DNA from: Paenibacillus ginsengarvi
Lineage (GTDB): Bacteria; Bacillota; Bacilli; Paenibacillales; NBRC-103111
Direction of reading: 5' to 3'
DNA length: 64,000 bases
Assembly (NCBI RefSeq): GCF_003626695.1
Contig: NZ_RBAH01000016.1
Span: 1-64,000, forward strand
Shown here piece after piece: positions 17,301 to 25,598 of this stretch (position 1 is the first letter of the stretch; each line of letters begins with the position of its first letter). The translations under genes and the position numbers were made by a program. Under the pieces are notes generated by a model. The model did not search any database, was not told the origin of the DNA, and saw nothing but the letters and a program-made list of their open reading frames with translations.

Positions 17301-17816
17301 CTAATTTTCTACAAAAGCCATAATGCGGTCTACAATGGACTCCAGCGTTTGCACCGTATCGACGACAAGCTCGTCTTCCAGCGGGCGGATAGCCAGATCG
17401 CCATAGTGCTTTTTCAGCGCCTCAAAATCGGTGATCAGCTGATTCGGCGCAGGATTCAGGCAACGGACGTTGAAGCGTTCGGCCCACAGCCGCTCATCGC
17501 TGCATATGCACAACACCGGCTTCAGCACGATCCCCCTCGCGGACAGCCAGGCAGCGAACCTCACCATGTCGTCTTCCCGGTTAAACGGAAAGTCGAGGAT
17601 GAGGCGGCTTCCATTAGCCGCATTCGACTCCAATATCCGGTGCAGCATGCCGTAGGCCAATCGGTTTCGCAACTCGTGGCCTTCTACCGCGCCGGCCAGT
17701 ACGTCGTATAGATCGTCTTTGCGCACGATCGGGACATCGAGCTTTATGGCGAGTTTATTCGAAACGGCTGTCTTGCCAACTCCGGGACGCCCCCTGAGCA
17801 AAATAACGGTTGACAC
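17301..17816 (-). CDS. P-loop NTPase, small-molecule kinase-like
   Basis: This 171-residue cytoplasmic protein has a Walker A motif GRPGVGKT near its N-terminus and a Walker B-like strand LILDFPF. The layout, one P-loop with a helical lid and a later RPLEDELVVDT strand, fits the AAA_33 group of small kinases that phosphorylate sugars, nucleosides or antibiotics. I choose GTG 17816 because GGAGGGG lies just upstream; ATG 17840 is an alternative. It stands alone between the PBP gene and two gene remnants. Substrate unknown. Confidence 0.78.
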   Translation of the reverse strand: MSTVILLRGRPGVGKTAVSNKLAIKLDVPIVRKDDLYDVLAGAVEGHELRNRLAYGMLHRILESNAANGSRLILDFPFNREDDMVRFAAWLSARGIVLKPVLCICSDERLWAERFNVRCLNPAPNQLITDFEALKKHYGDLAIRPLEDELVVDTVQTLESIVDRIMAFVEN

Positions 17817-17898
17817 TTCGATCCCCTCCAGACCTTCCATTCACCCTGAATAGACTGTTTGTCGCCCTGAAAAGTTCGAAACCGCAGCGTATTCCGCT

Positions 17899-18195
17899 TC
17901 AGGTGCCGAATCCGCGCCTTACGGCTTCGGCAACCCCGTCGCCGTAACCATCCTGCGCGATATAGCCGCCAATCGCCTTCACTCGCGCCTTCACCTCGTC
18001 TTCGGCATTGCCCGGAACCGCCGCGGCGAAGCCGAAGCCGCCGTCCAGCATGGACAAGTCGTTGCAGCTATCCCCGATGACAAGCACCTCCCCGGGTGTG
18101 ATGCCGAATGCCCGGCATACCTCGTGCAGGACGGGTCCTTTGCCGATGCTTTCGTGGCGAACCGCAATACAGGCGACGTTGCGCACCGCCTGGTA
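17899..18195 (-). pseudogene. Truncated HAD hydrolase (C-terminal fragment)
   Basis: This is the C-terminal third of a Cof-type HAD phosphatase. Visible are HESIGKGPVLHEVCRAFGI and the motif IV block VLVIGDSCNDLSMLDGG, ending with GYIAQDGYGDGVAEAVRRGFG. The N-terminal DxD nucleophile motif and the cap domain are missing. Upstream, the frame runs into the antisense of an AraC-type fragment. The gene therefore lost its 5' half and promoter and cannot make an active phosphatase. Confidence 0.72.
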
Positions 18196-18219
18196 AGGGA
18201 GCTGCTGCCGGACGAGCCA

Positions 18220-18414
18220 ACCGGCGATATGCCGCCGGTGAAGTATATGCAGAAGGTTCGTCTCGACAACGCCAAACAGCTGCTGATGCAAACAACGCTA
18301 TCCGTGACCGACATCGCCCTATCGGTAGGCTATCCGGACCTGTTCACCTTCACTCGGGCGTTCACCCGTCATTTCGGCCTTTCCCCGAGCAGGACGCGCA
18401 GCATCGCCGAGTAA
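18220..18414 (+). pseudogene. Truncated AraC-type regulator (C-terminal HTH fragment)
   Basis: On the plus strand the frame encodes PVKYMQKVRLDNAKQLLMQ, LSVTDIALSVGYPDLFTFTR and HFGLSPSRTR, which is the second half of an AraC DNA-binding domain. The first helix-turn-helix and the sensor domain are absent. It lies head to head with the HAD fragment; both have lost their 5' ends at nearly the same point, as expected from one deletion across a divergent promoter. Confidence 0.72.
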
Positions 18415-18425
18415 CATCTATCCTT

Positions 18426-18872
18426 TCATTTGACCATCTGGAAATACCACATGCCGAAGCCAAGCCGCTCGTAGAAGTCCCCGACTTCACGCCAGTTCCG
18501 GTTGGAGGAGCCGACTGTCGCCCGGTGTATCCCGTCCTCCTCGGCTTTGGCGAGCAGCGCCCTCACCAGCTCGCTGCCCAGACCTTCGCCGCGAAACGCC
18601 TTGCTTATGTACACTTCGTACAGTTCCAAATAGCGCTCGTCCATAGGAATAACCGGACTTGCTCCCCCGGTTTTGACTGTGCCGAAGGCGTAAGCGGTAA
18701 TCTCCCCGTCCAGCTCGGCTACGAAGAAATAGCCGTTTATGCGGGAGGCAAGCTTCTCTTCGGTCCATTTCACGTTCTCATAACCTTTCGTAACGCCCTC
18801 TTCGGCCCATTGCTGCGACAAGCGGATCACTTGCGGAATATCATCCCGTGTACAGACACGTATCTTTTGCAT
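18426..18872 (-). CDS. GNAT family N-acetyltransferase
   Basis: This 148-residue protein has the GNAT fold. The acetyl-CoA binding motif A reads VYISKAFRGEGLGSELVRALL, and the C-terminal SSNRNWREVGDFYERLGFG is motif B. Substrates of such small GNATs range from antibiotics to peptides and cannot be told here. It is a single gene on the minus strand; the AraC remnant ends just before its stop. Confidence 0.88.
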   Translation of the reverse strand: MQKIRVCTRDDIPQVIRLSQQWAEEGVTKGYENVKWTEEKLASRINGYFFVAELDGEITAYAFGTVKTGGASPVIPMDERYLELYEVYISKAFRGEGLGSELVRALLAKAEEDGIHRATVGSSNRNWREVGDFYERLGFGMWYFQMVK

Positions 18873-18924
18873 AAGTAGATAACCACACTCCTTTTCCTAA
18901 ATGTACCATGAATTAGGCGGAAGG

Positions 18925-18963
18925 AGCACAAAAAAGCCATCCGGATAAACTCTTGATGGCTTT
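18925..18963 (-). terminator. Terminator on the minus strand
   Basis: AAAGCCATC / GATGGCTTT (18933-18941 / 18955-18963) forms a 9-bp stem with a T6 run on the minus strand. It would stop transcripts from the MenA/beta-sandwich operon after the repeat region. Confidence 0.7.
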
Positions 18964-19009
18964 GGGCAGTTAGTTTTGCATACATGCTATCTGCGCCACC
19001 GGGCTGATT

Positions 19010-19237
19010 TTAGCGGAACTGCAAGTTCCGTTATCCGCGCTTTGCGCCCGCCTGAGGTGGTTTTGCGGATGCTTTTCTTCCCTTATTCCCCTGTTCCACC
19101 CGTTCCTCCCGGGCTTGCGGCAGTCATAGCGGAACTTTTGCTTCCTTTATCACCGCCAAACAGCGGCTCCCCGCCAGCTTAGCGGAAATTACGCTTCCTC
19201 TCTCCCGCCGACAGCGGAACTTCGAGTTCCGCTATTG
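19010..19237. repeat. Cluster of four TAGCGGAA...TTCCGCTA palindromic units
   Basis: Four related units lie at about 19010-19034, 19126-19150, 19179-19202 and 19211-19237. Each starts with AGCGGAA and ends in (T)TCC plus (G)CTAT or a decayed form; the first and last are near-perfect hairpins. Two further units lie at 31887-31967. They fill most of the 464-base gap between 18873 and 19336, in which no gene is seen. Confidence 0.75.
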
Positions 19238-19336
19238 CCTCTCCACAGGCGCCCGGCAGCAGCCGCAAAAAAAGCGGCGAACCGCATTCGCCGTGAACAC
19301 CGTCACCGCGCACGATTCGCCGTATATCGTCCTGCT

Positions 19337-20065
19337 TTACTCCTTGATCGTAACCGTAACCGGCGACCACTCGCCAATCACCGTTTGACCGTGAACCGAT
19401 ACGCTGCCGGCCGGGGTCAAGTCCTTTTCGGTCATAATGCCGAGCGCGATCGTGAACCGGTTGAACTTGATAGGAACGCCCTTCTCCCGCCGCACCTCTT
19501 CGCCGTTCACATAAAAGACGACCTCGTCCTCGCCGCGATGATACGTAATCCGGTACGTATTGAACTCACGCGGCTTGAAGTTCGTATCTTCCTTGAAAAT
19601 GCAAAAATAGCGCGTCTTGTCCGACGGCGGAACCTGTACGCCCGGAAACGGCAAAACGGCATATACGCTTGCGTATTTGTCGTTGCCCGCGAAAAAGTCG
19701 AGCGCCGCACCGGTTGAGAAATCCAGCAAATTCAGCGACACGTAGCCGTCGTACAAATCGCCTGGCGCCGTGTTTTGCGAACGGGCGCGAATTTGCAGCT
19801 CGAAGCTGATCTCCCCCGCTTCCGGCACTTCAACCTGCTCGACCGAGTAATACATATGCTTGGCGTTGTCGAGGATTTGCACCTTGTCGTGACTCCGGCT
19901 GAGCGGCGCCCTGACATACAAAATGCCGTTGCGAACGATTACGACGGCGTCGGGCTCGCGGTAAGACCAGAACGTGCCGTCCTGCAGCGGGAAACCGCCG
20001 ATTTTCCAAACTTCGCCTTCGGATAAAATCGTATGAAAGTCGCCGAACGTTTTTAACGTTTCCAT
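19337..20065 (-). CDS. Uncharacterised beta-sandwich protein (DUF6081-like)
   Basis: This 242-residue protein has no signal peptide or membrane helix. Its alternating hydrophobic pattern and blocks such as ISFELQIRARSQNTAPGDLYDGYVSLNLLDFSTG and TYRITYHRGEDEVVFYVNGEEVRRE resemble a concanavalin-like carbohydrate-binding fold. I believe it belongs to the DUF6081 group, but I cannot check this. I start at ATG 20065 with AGAGGTG upstream; GTG 20074 is in frame. It begins 24 bases after the menA stop, so both are on one transcript, although no link to menaquinone is obvious. Confidence 0.65.
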   Translation of the reverse strand: METLKTFGDFHTILSEGEVWKIGGFPLQDGTFWSYREPDAVVIVRNGILYVRAPLSRSHDKVQILDNAKHMYYSVEQVEVPEAGEISFELQIRARSQNTAPGDLYDGYVSLNLLDFSTGAALDFFAGNDKYASVYAVLPFPGVQVPPSDKTRYFCIFKEDTNFKPREFNTYRITYHRGEDEVVFYVNGEEVRREKGVPIKFNRFTIALGIMTEKDLTPAGSVSVHGQTVIGEWSPVTVTIKE

Positions 20066-20089
20066 GTTAGCCACCTCTTTAGTTGTAGA

Positions 20090-21010
20090 TTAGTGAAGCA
20101 GTCCTTGCAGCAGCAGCGAAAGCGCCATAAGAGCGCCGCAGCGAACAGACGCCTGCAGCGAAGCCCCCATCAAAGGCAAATAAGCGCGCGAGTCGTTGCG
20201 TTCTCCGAGCGTACCGTAGACGCGAAACAGCTTGATCGCGGTAAACACGGCGAGCAGCGCATACCACGGCAGCACTTGCAGCACGACGCACAAAAGAAGC
20301 GATACATAAGCGAAAATCGCAAGCCAGCGGGAGAACACAAGCGCCTTCTTCTCGCCCCATACGACGACGAGCGTTCTTTTGCCGGCGGAACGGTCCGCCT
20401 GCCAATGCAAAAAATGATGGTTGAACAAAATTAGCGTCGTAAGCAAACCGATCGGCAGCGACAGCAGAAGCGGCCGGACATCGAATTGCTCCAGCTGCAC
20501 ATAATAGGTGCCCATAACGGGCAAAATGCCGAAGGAAAGCAAAATGGCGATTTCGCTATAGCCTTTGCCAAGATAACCGAACTTGAGCGGCGGAGCTACA
20601 TAAAAATAAGCGATCAATGCTCCAAGCGCGCCAATGACAAGCGGCCACCAGCCGCTGAACAGGCTGACGGTAATGCCGCACGCCACGGCAACTGCAAACA
20701 ACCCCCACGTCGCGAAGCTGAACGTCCGCTCCGACATCATGCCGCCGGCCAAAAATCCGGAGTTTGTCGATATTGCCGCCGCCGTTTCTTTCGCCGCTGA
20801 ATCGACCCCGTTGCGGAAATCCCACAAATCGTTAATCATATTCGAAAACAAATGCGTACAAGCCGCGCCGAGCAGCGTTACGATAAATAACAAAGGATGA
20901 AAAACGCCTTCCCACGCATAAGCCCCGACGCCTCCCAATAAAACAGGAATAACCATAACCGGAAGCACGCGGAAGCGCGAAGCTTTCATCCACAATTTCA
21001 GCTTGTCCAT
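20090..21010 (-). CDS. menA: 1,4-dihydroxy-2-naphthoate polyprenyltransferase (UbiA family)
   Basis: This is an integral membrane prenyltransferase of about 306 residues with eight to nine helices. It carries the first Asp-rich motif NMINDLWDFRNGVD and the second, DRSAGKRTL, which bind the Mg-prenyl diphosphate. The N-terminal WMKASRFRVLPVMVIPVLLG matches MenA proteins, which attach the prenyl tail in menaquinone synthesis. I start at ATG 21010, preceded by AAAGGG. Other UbiA enzymes cannot be fully excluded, because no further men genes lie nearby. Confidence 0.8.
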   Translation of the reverse strand: MDKLKLWMKASRFRVLPVMVIPVLLGGVGAYAWEGVFHPLLFIVTLLGAACTHLFSNMINDLWDFRNGVDSAAKETAAAISTNSGFLAGGMMSERTFSFATWGLFAVAVACGITVSLFSGWWPLVIGALGALIAYFYVAPPLKFGYLGKGYSEIAILLSFGILPVMGTYYVQLEQFDVRPLLLSLPIGLLTTLILFNHHFLHWQADRSAGKRTLVVVWGEKKALVFSRWLAIFAYVSLLLCVVLQVLPWYALLAVFTAIKLFRVYGTLGERNDSRAYLPLMGASLQASVRCGALMALSLLLQGLLH

Positions 21011-21161
21011 ATCGATGACCCTTTCTGGTAGGATGAGCGAAAAGTCCCGCATTTATTATAAATCATAATGAAGCCGAACAAGTACTATTATTTGTTGGGT
21101 TAGTTGTCATGCGCGGCCTTATTCTATGAAATTTCAAATCTATGTCATCTTTTCTGGAAAA

Positions 21162-21196
21162 ATTCGTATACTTAGTAGTGTTCCAGATTCGTATAC
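21162..21196. repeat. Direct repeat ATTCGTATAC in a divergent promoter region
   Basis: The decamer ATTCGTATAC occurs at 21162-21171 and 21187-21196, 25 bases apart, with a self-complementary GTATAC core. It lies between menA (left) and the NAGPA-type gene (right) and could bind a regulator. Evidence is only the repeat. Confidence 0.4.
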
Positions 21197-21226
21197 GCTT
21201 GCCGCCCCAAAGGAGGAAACCAGACC

Positions 21227-22030
21227 GTGCGTGTTATCGTCGTTCGACTTCGTCCCCGTTCCGCCCTGTATAAGCTTATTCTCCCCTCTCTCCTGTTGGC
21301 GGGCATTCTGCTTGTTTTTTTGCTGCGGCACCCTGGTGTTCCGGCAATGTCATCCGATGCTTACCGCTACGACAGATGGCTCGCCCCCGACGGCATCGTG
21401 CTGCATACGCTGCAAACGACGCCGGACCGAATCCGGCTGAAGCCGATCGATATGAACGTGACGAAGGCTCCGTATACGGGTATTAACGGGGGCTTTTTCT
21501 GGGAGGGCTCGCTGCTCAGCATTGCGGTCGAAAACGACCGGCCCCTCAAAGGCTCAAGCGGAGATTACGGCTCCGGCTGGTACAACACGGGAGTGAACGG
21601 CCATTTGAAACGAGGAACGCTCGTCTGGGACGAAGCGGCCGGACAGTTTTCGGTGCAGGTCGCTCTGGAAGCGGACGAGCTTGCCGTAACCGACAGGAAT
21701 CGGTACTGGGCCCAAGGCGGAGTAAGCATGAACCTCCTGCGTGACGGGATCAGCTTTGCGGGGATGATCGCCGAGGAAATGCCCGCTTACGACGAGCCGC
21801 GAATGCGCTCCGGCCTCGTGTACGACCGGGACAACAAGCTGTATTTGATCGTAACGCCTACGCCGTGTACGGCGGAGCAGTTTCGCGCCGCCATCGTCGG
21901 CAAGCTCGGCGCCCACCGAGTCGTCGACGGCATCTTTTTGGACGGGGACGGCTCCTCGCAGCTGCAATCGAAGCAGATCAAGCTGCCCGGCGACCGCCGT
22001 CAGGTGTATCAGATGATAACCATTTCCTGA
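21227..22030 (+). CDS. Phosphodiester glycosidase (NAGPA) domain protein
   Basis: This 267-residue protein has one N-terminal membrane anchor (LILPSLLLAGILLVFLL) and an extracellular NAGPA-type domain. Family marks are GINGGFFWEGS and the C-terminal DGIFLDGDGSSQL. In other bacteria such domains cut phosphodiester-linked sugars or modify exopolysaccharide and wall polymers. The start is GTG 21227 with AAAGGAGGAAA upstream. The gene is single; a role in wall glycopolymer turnover is plausible but not shown. Confidence 0.8.
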   Translation: MRVIVVRLRPRSALYKLILPSLLLAGILLVFLLRHPGVPAMSSDAYRYDRWLAPDGIVLHTLQTTPDRIRLKPIDMNVTKAPYTGINGGFFWEGSLLSIAVENDRPLKGSSGDYGSGWYNTGVNGHLKRGTLVWDEAAGQFSVQVALEADELAVTDRNRYWAQGGVSMNLLRDGISFAGMIAEEMPAYDEPRMRSGLVYDRDNKLYLIVTPTPCTAEQFRAAIVGKLGAHRVVDGIFLDGDGSSQLQSKQIKLPGDRRQVYQMITIS

Positions 22031-22235
22031 CCGGCGCCCATGCAAACGGCGAGATTCCGGCTGTTCCGACGGTGTGCAGCGCCAGCCTCGTATAGATCGG
22101 GAAAGTGCCGGCATCCCCGCCGTTTTTTTGGCAAATTCAGTCCATACGGCTTCTGTGCTGCATTGACGGCTTTTCGCTTGCGGAGCTATACTGGGATGAT
22201 CAGTTTACTCGTTAGCATCCTGGAGGGTACCGGAA

Positions 22236-23141
22236 GTGAAAGATCGCATCGTTCTGCTTCGTCTGCTCGGCGTTTCGCTGTTATGGGGCTTCAACTATGT
22301 AGCCAGCGCGTATTTGCTGAGAGATTTCTCCCCGATTATATTGTCGTACTCGCGGCTGTTCCTCACCTCGCTGCTGCTCATCGCCATCGCGCTCGCCCAC
22401 GGACGGATGAGGAAGCCGAGCCGGCGCGACTGGCTGCTGCTCGCGGTCGCCGGTTTTTTCGGCACACTGCTGAATCAGTTCTTTTATTTCACCGGCTTGC
22501 AGAACTCAACGGCAGGTAATGCGGCGCTTATTATCGCGCTGTCTCCGGTTGCGACGATCTTCCTTGCCAAGCTGTTTCTGCGCGAATCGATTACAGCGTT
22601 CAAGCTGATCGGCTCGCTGATCGCCCTTGTCGGCGTAGCGATGATCGTCCTGTTCGGGGGAAAGGCGCTCGGCATTTCGCTAGGGGACGTCTACCTCCTG
22701 CTCGCGATGCTGGCGATGTCGATCAGCCTGCTGTTTATCCGGCGCCTGTCGCAAAGCATGGATTCGTACGATATTACGATACTGGCAACGGTCGTCGGCA
22801 CGGTGCTGATGACGCCAGCCGCCGTTATGGAAGGCGTTCAAGGCCATATGCATGTGAGCGCCCATCTGACGATGTGGCTCGTGCTGGCAGCAGCGGCGAT
22901 CTTCGGTCAGGGGCTCGCCGGGTTTTGGTGGAATCAAGGCATTTCCCGGGTCGGCGCCTCGACCAGCTCGATGTTTATGAACATCCCTCCGTTTGTTGCG
23001 ATCATCGTCGCCTATTTTGTGCTCGGCGATCCGATTCAACCGGCGCAAATTGCCGGGGGCGTGTTGATCCTGTTCGGCGTTTTTCTCGCCAATGTTACTC
23101 CGGCACGGAACAAAACGAAGATGGGATCGGTCGGCGCATAA
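22236..23141 (+). CDS. EamA/DMT family transporter
   Basis: This is a ten-helix drug/metabolite transporter of 301 residues made of two EamA halves. The first repeat has LLWGFNYVASAYLLRDFSPIILSYSR and the second QGLAGFWWNQGISRVGASTSSMFMNIPPFVAIIVAYFVLGDP. Members export amino acids or metabolites. The start is GTG 22236 after GGAGGGT. No neighbour hints at the substrate. Confidence 0.9.
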   Translation: MKDRIVLLRLLGVSLLWGFNYVASAYLLRDFSPIILSYSRLFLTSLLLIAIALAHGRMRKPSRRDWLLLAVAGFFGTLLNQFFYFTGLQNSTAGNAALIIALSPVATIFLAKLFLRESITAFKLIGSLIALVGVAMIVLFGGKALGISLGDVYLLLAMLAMSISLLFIRRLSQSMDSYDITILATVVGTVLMTPAAVMEGVQGHMHVSAHLTMWLVLAAAAIFGQGLAGFWWNQGISRVGASTSSMFMNIPPFVAIIVAYFVLGDPIQPAQIAGGVLILFGVFLANVTPARNKTKMGSVGA

Positions 23142-23170
23142 GTGAGCCGAACATCCGACGTTACAAAAGT

Positions 23171-23203
23171 CAGGCTGCGGGACCGTCCGCGGTCTGTTTT
23201 TTT
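23171..23203 (+). terminator. Terminator after the EamA gene
   Basis: A 10-bp RNA stem with two G-U pairs (23171-23180 / 23187-23196) is followed by seven T. Confidence 0.8.
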
Positions 23204-23282
23204 GCGTTTATGATATATCGAAACTTTTACCTCCTTCCATTCGTCTACGGTATATAGAAAATTTTGTTAAAGGGGGCGCTGC

Positions 23283-25163
23283 ATGTTGTACACCAAGCTG
23301 ATCGCAGTCGCGATGCTGACCGATTTGCTGCTGTCCGCGCTTGTCGGGCTCGGTGTGTACGGCGGATTCTCGATTCATCCGGCGGGTTTGTTTGGGGAAG
23401 CGGTCCGAACTACGACTCCGGCAACAAACGCCTTTCAGGCGGCGATTCCGCTCTGGATGCCGTCGATTCAGGACCTGAAGCAGCCGTTATCCCTCCTGCC
23501 CGAGCCCGCGGCGGTTTCCTATGCGTGGACGGTCGTCTTCTCCCTGATCGCCATCGGGATTCAAAGCTACTCGCGGGGTGTTTACCTTGGAGGTCTGCGC
23601 GATGTCGTGCTGAGGCGCAAGCCGTCCAGGCTGGCGGATTACGGCCGCCATTATTTCAAGCGAATGCTCGGCTGGTCGTTCCTTCAGTTACTGGCGCTAA
23701 TCGCCGGTGTGCTCTTAGCCCCTCTGGGCCCAGGTCCTATTGCGATTCTGTTTCTTGTATTGTTCGTCTATTCGTTCGTGCCTTATTTGATCGTGCTGTA
23801 CGATCATACGCTCGGCTACGCTCTGAAAGTCGGTCCGTCTTTGTTTCGCGCCCACTTCTGGTCGTTCGCGGGCTTTGCTCTGCTCACCATGTTTCTGACC
23901 GGTTGCATTAGCGTGCTTGTCACACTCGCTAATCCGTACCGGTATTATGTGATTATGCTGCTGTACAGCACGGCCGCTACGCTGTTGATCGGCGAGTTTA
24001 TGAATCGTCTGCACGCCAAAACGGCCGAATACCGGCTGGAAGCCAACTTTCAAACCGAAACAATCCCTCTTCATCGTGTAAAAACAGCCGGTTTGACGGC
24101 GCTTGTCCTGCTCGTGCCTGCTGCGGCCACCTGGGTCGCGCTCGGTTATCCGGCGGCTGCCGTCGATCGCGCGCTCCATCCGGCAAGAACGGAACTGCCG
24201 GGAATATCGTATAGCGCCGGATTTTCCGACGCTCTTAACGCCTCCGATTCCATGTACAGCACCTATACGTGGAACGACGGCTCGTTCCGGCTGCATATCT
24301 CGCTGCCGGATTTAGCGGACGGAGCTTCGGTCAAGGAGATTCGCGGAACGGCCAAGATTAGCTGGCTGGTGAAAAAAGAGCGCGTAACCTCATCCGGTTC
24401 CCACCATACGAGTTGGAACGAGGATGTGCTTCAGGAGCAAACGATCCTATACCGGCTCGTCAGAACGAGAAGCGAGGACGGATCGTTCTACTACACGAGC
24501 CGCGGCGGAACGGCTGCCGTTATCGAACTCGGCTCTGCCGATAAAGAGCCGATGCGATTCGAGATGACCGTAAGCGGCGACGGGAAGAACATCTTCCTTC
24601 TGAAATATCCGGCTCAATTCGACGCGGAGCCGGTCTCTCGGATAGCAGGAAACGGACGTTATTGGACGCCGCAGGCGAGCCGGATCAACGCAGGCGATTT
24701 CCGCTCGTACTGGTTTTCCGCTCATACAAGCAAAGAGGACGTGCTGGAGATGCTGGCGGCCAAAAACCATTACAGCTCTATCGGTCCGAAACGCCCGTTT
24801 ATACAGCTCGCAGCCGCGCTTCAGGAGGCGGACGGCACGATGGTGAACAAGGCGCTGCAAACGATCGCCGCAAACGGAGCAATCGTCACAGCTCCTGACT
24901 GGAATGAGAAGACGTGGTCGGACTATTTGGCGGGACTGTACGCTTCCTCCGATTGGGACGGCTTTATCGAGCATTTGAGCAGAGCCGGGGCGTACAATGG
25001 CTATTTGCCGCAACAACTGAAGCCTCCCCCGGCAAATACGAAACCTGCATCGGAATCGTACCGCATTACCGTTCCATTTCCCGGGAAATTAGTGCTTTTG
25101 GATTACGAGACCGACTCCGATCATCACTTGACACGACTCGCTCTTACACTTCCGGGCGAATAA
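23283..25163 (+). CDS. Unknown membrane protein with large extracellular domain
   Basis: I do not recognise this 626-residue protein. The first 290 residues contain about six hydrophobic segments and a short cytosolic loop (SRGVYLGGLRDVVLRRKPSRLADYGRHYFKRM), reminiscent of small integral membrane families that bundle with stress-response operons. After the last helix (ALVLLVPAAATWVALGYPAAAV) some 320 residues face outward and look beta-rich, with YTWNDGSFRLHISLPD and a helical C-terminal third. The ribosome site AAAGGGGG precedes ATG. No catalytic motif is visible. A membrane-bound sensor or wall-associated protein is possible. Confidence 0.75.
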   Translation: MLYTKLIAVAMLTDLLLSALVGLGVYGGFSIHPAGLFGEAVRTTTPATNAFQAAIPLWMPSIQDLKQPLSLLPEPAAVSYAWTVVFSLIAIGIQSYSRGVYLGGLRDVVLRRKPSRLADYGRHYFKRMLGWSFLQLLALIAGVLLAPLGPGPIAILFLVLFVYSFVPYLIVLYDHTLGYALKVGPSLFRAHFWSFAGFALLTMFLTGCISVLVTLANPYRYYVIMLLYSTAATLLIGEFMNRLHAKTAEYRLEANFQTETIPLHRVKTAGLTALVLLVPAAATWVALGYPAAAVDRALHPARTELPGISYSAGFSDALNASDSMYSTYTWNDGSFRLHISLPDLADGASVKEIRGTAKISWLVKKERVTSSGSHHTSWNEDVLQEQTILYRLVRTRSEDGSFYYTSRGGTAAVIELGSADKEPMRFEMTVSGDGKNIFLLKYPAQFDAEPVSRIAGNGRYWTPQASRINAGDFRSYWFSAHTSKEDVLEMLAAKNHYSSIGPKRPFIQLAAALQEADGTMVNKALQTIAANGAIVTAPDWNEKTWSDYLAGLYASSDWDGFIEHLSRAGAYNGYLPQQLKPPPANTKPASESYRITVPFPGKLVLLDYETDSDHHLTRLALTLPGE

Positions 25164-25245
25164 GTCCCGGCATGCATTTGGACCGCACAAGCCCTCACAA
25201 TCTACCTCGACAAGCATATGGTAGTCGTAGAAGGAGGTGCTTCGC

Positions 25246-25476
25246 ATGGTCCAGTACGAAACAGCCCGTTCCATGCTGAATCGGAGAGTGAAGGTTCGCA
25301 CGAAATCGGGCATAACCCATATCGGGAAAATCGTTAAAGTGACAAAAACGCATGTTTATTTGCAAAAAGCACCGCGCAAACGGAGGGGAAAAGGCAAAGT
25401 CGGCACACGCTTTTTTGCGCCTTTCATCCTGCCGCTCGTCTTGTTCGATCTGCTCGCCATCGTTCTGCTTATCTGA
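25246..25476 (+). CDS. Small Sm-like/SH3-like protein with C-terminal membrane helix
   Basis: This 76-residue protein starts at ATG 25246 with AGGAGGTG six bases upstream. Residues 5-40 (ARSMLNRRVKVRTKSGI, then GKIVKVTKTHVYLQ) fit a small five-strand barrel like Sm or Hfq folds. A very basic stretch (PRKRRGKGK) follows, then one hydrophobic helix (FILPLVLFDLLAIVLLI). The make-up suggests a membrane-tethered nucleic-acid or peptide-binding domain. I do not know a named family for it. Confidence 0.7.
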   Translation: MVQYETARSMLNRRVKVRTKSGITHIGKIVKVTKTHVYLQKAPRKRRGKGKVGTRFFAPFILPLVLFDLLAIVLLI

Positions 25477-25524
25477 GGTTACAGGGCGTGGCAGCCTAAA
25501 TAGAACAGGCCGTATACGCAAACA

Positions 25525-25549
25525 GGGCACATGGGGATCCCATGTGCCC
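25525..25549. terminator. Perfect hairpin between converging genes
   Basis: Eleven bases (25525-25535) pair perfectly with 25539-25549 around a three-base loop. A weak T-rich tail (CTATTTTA) follows on the plus side. It separates a plus-strand gene from the leftward catabolic operon. Confidence 0.65.
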
Positions 25550-25598
25550 GCACTATTTTATGATCGCATTCGTGAATACCCGCTTGCCGTGACCAGAT

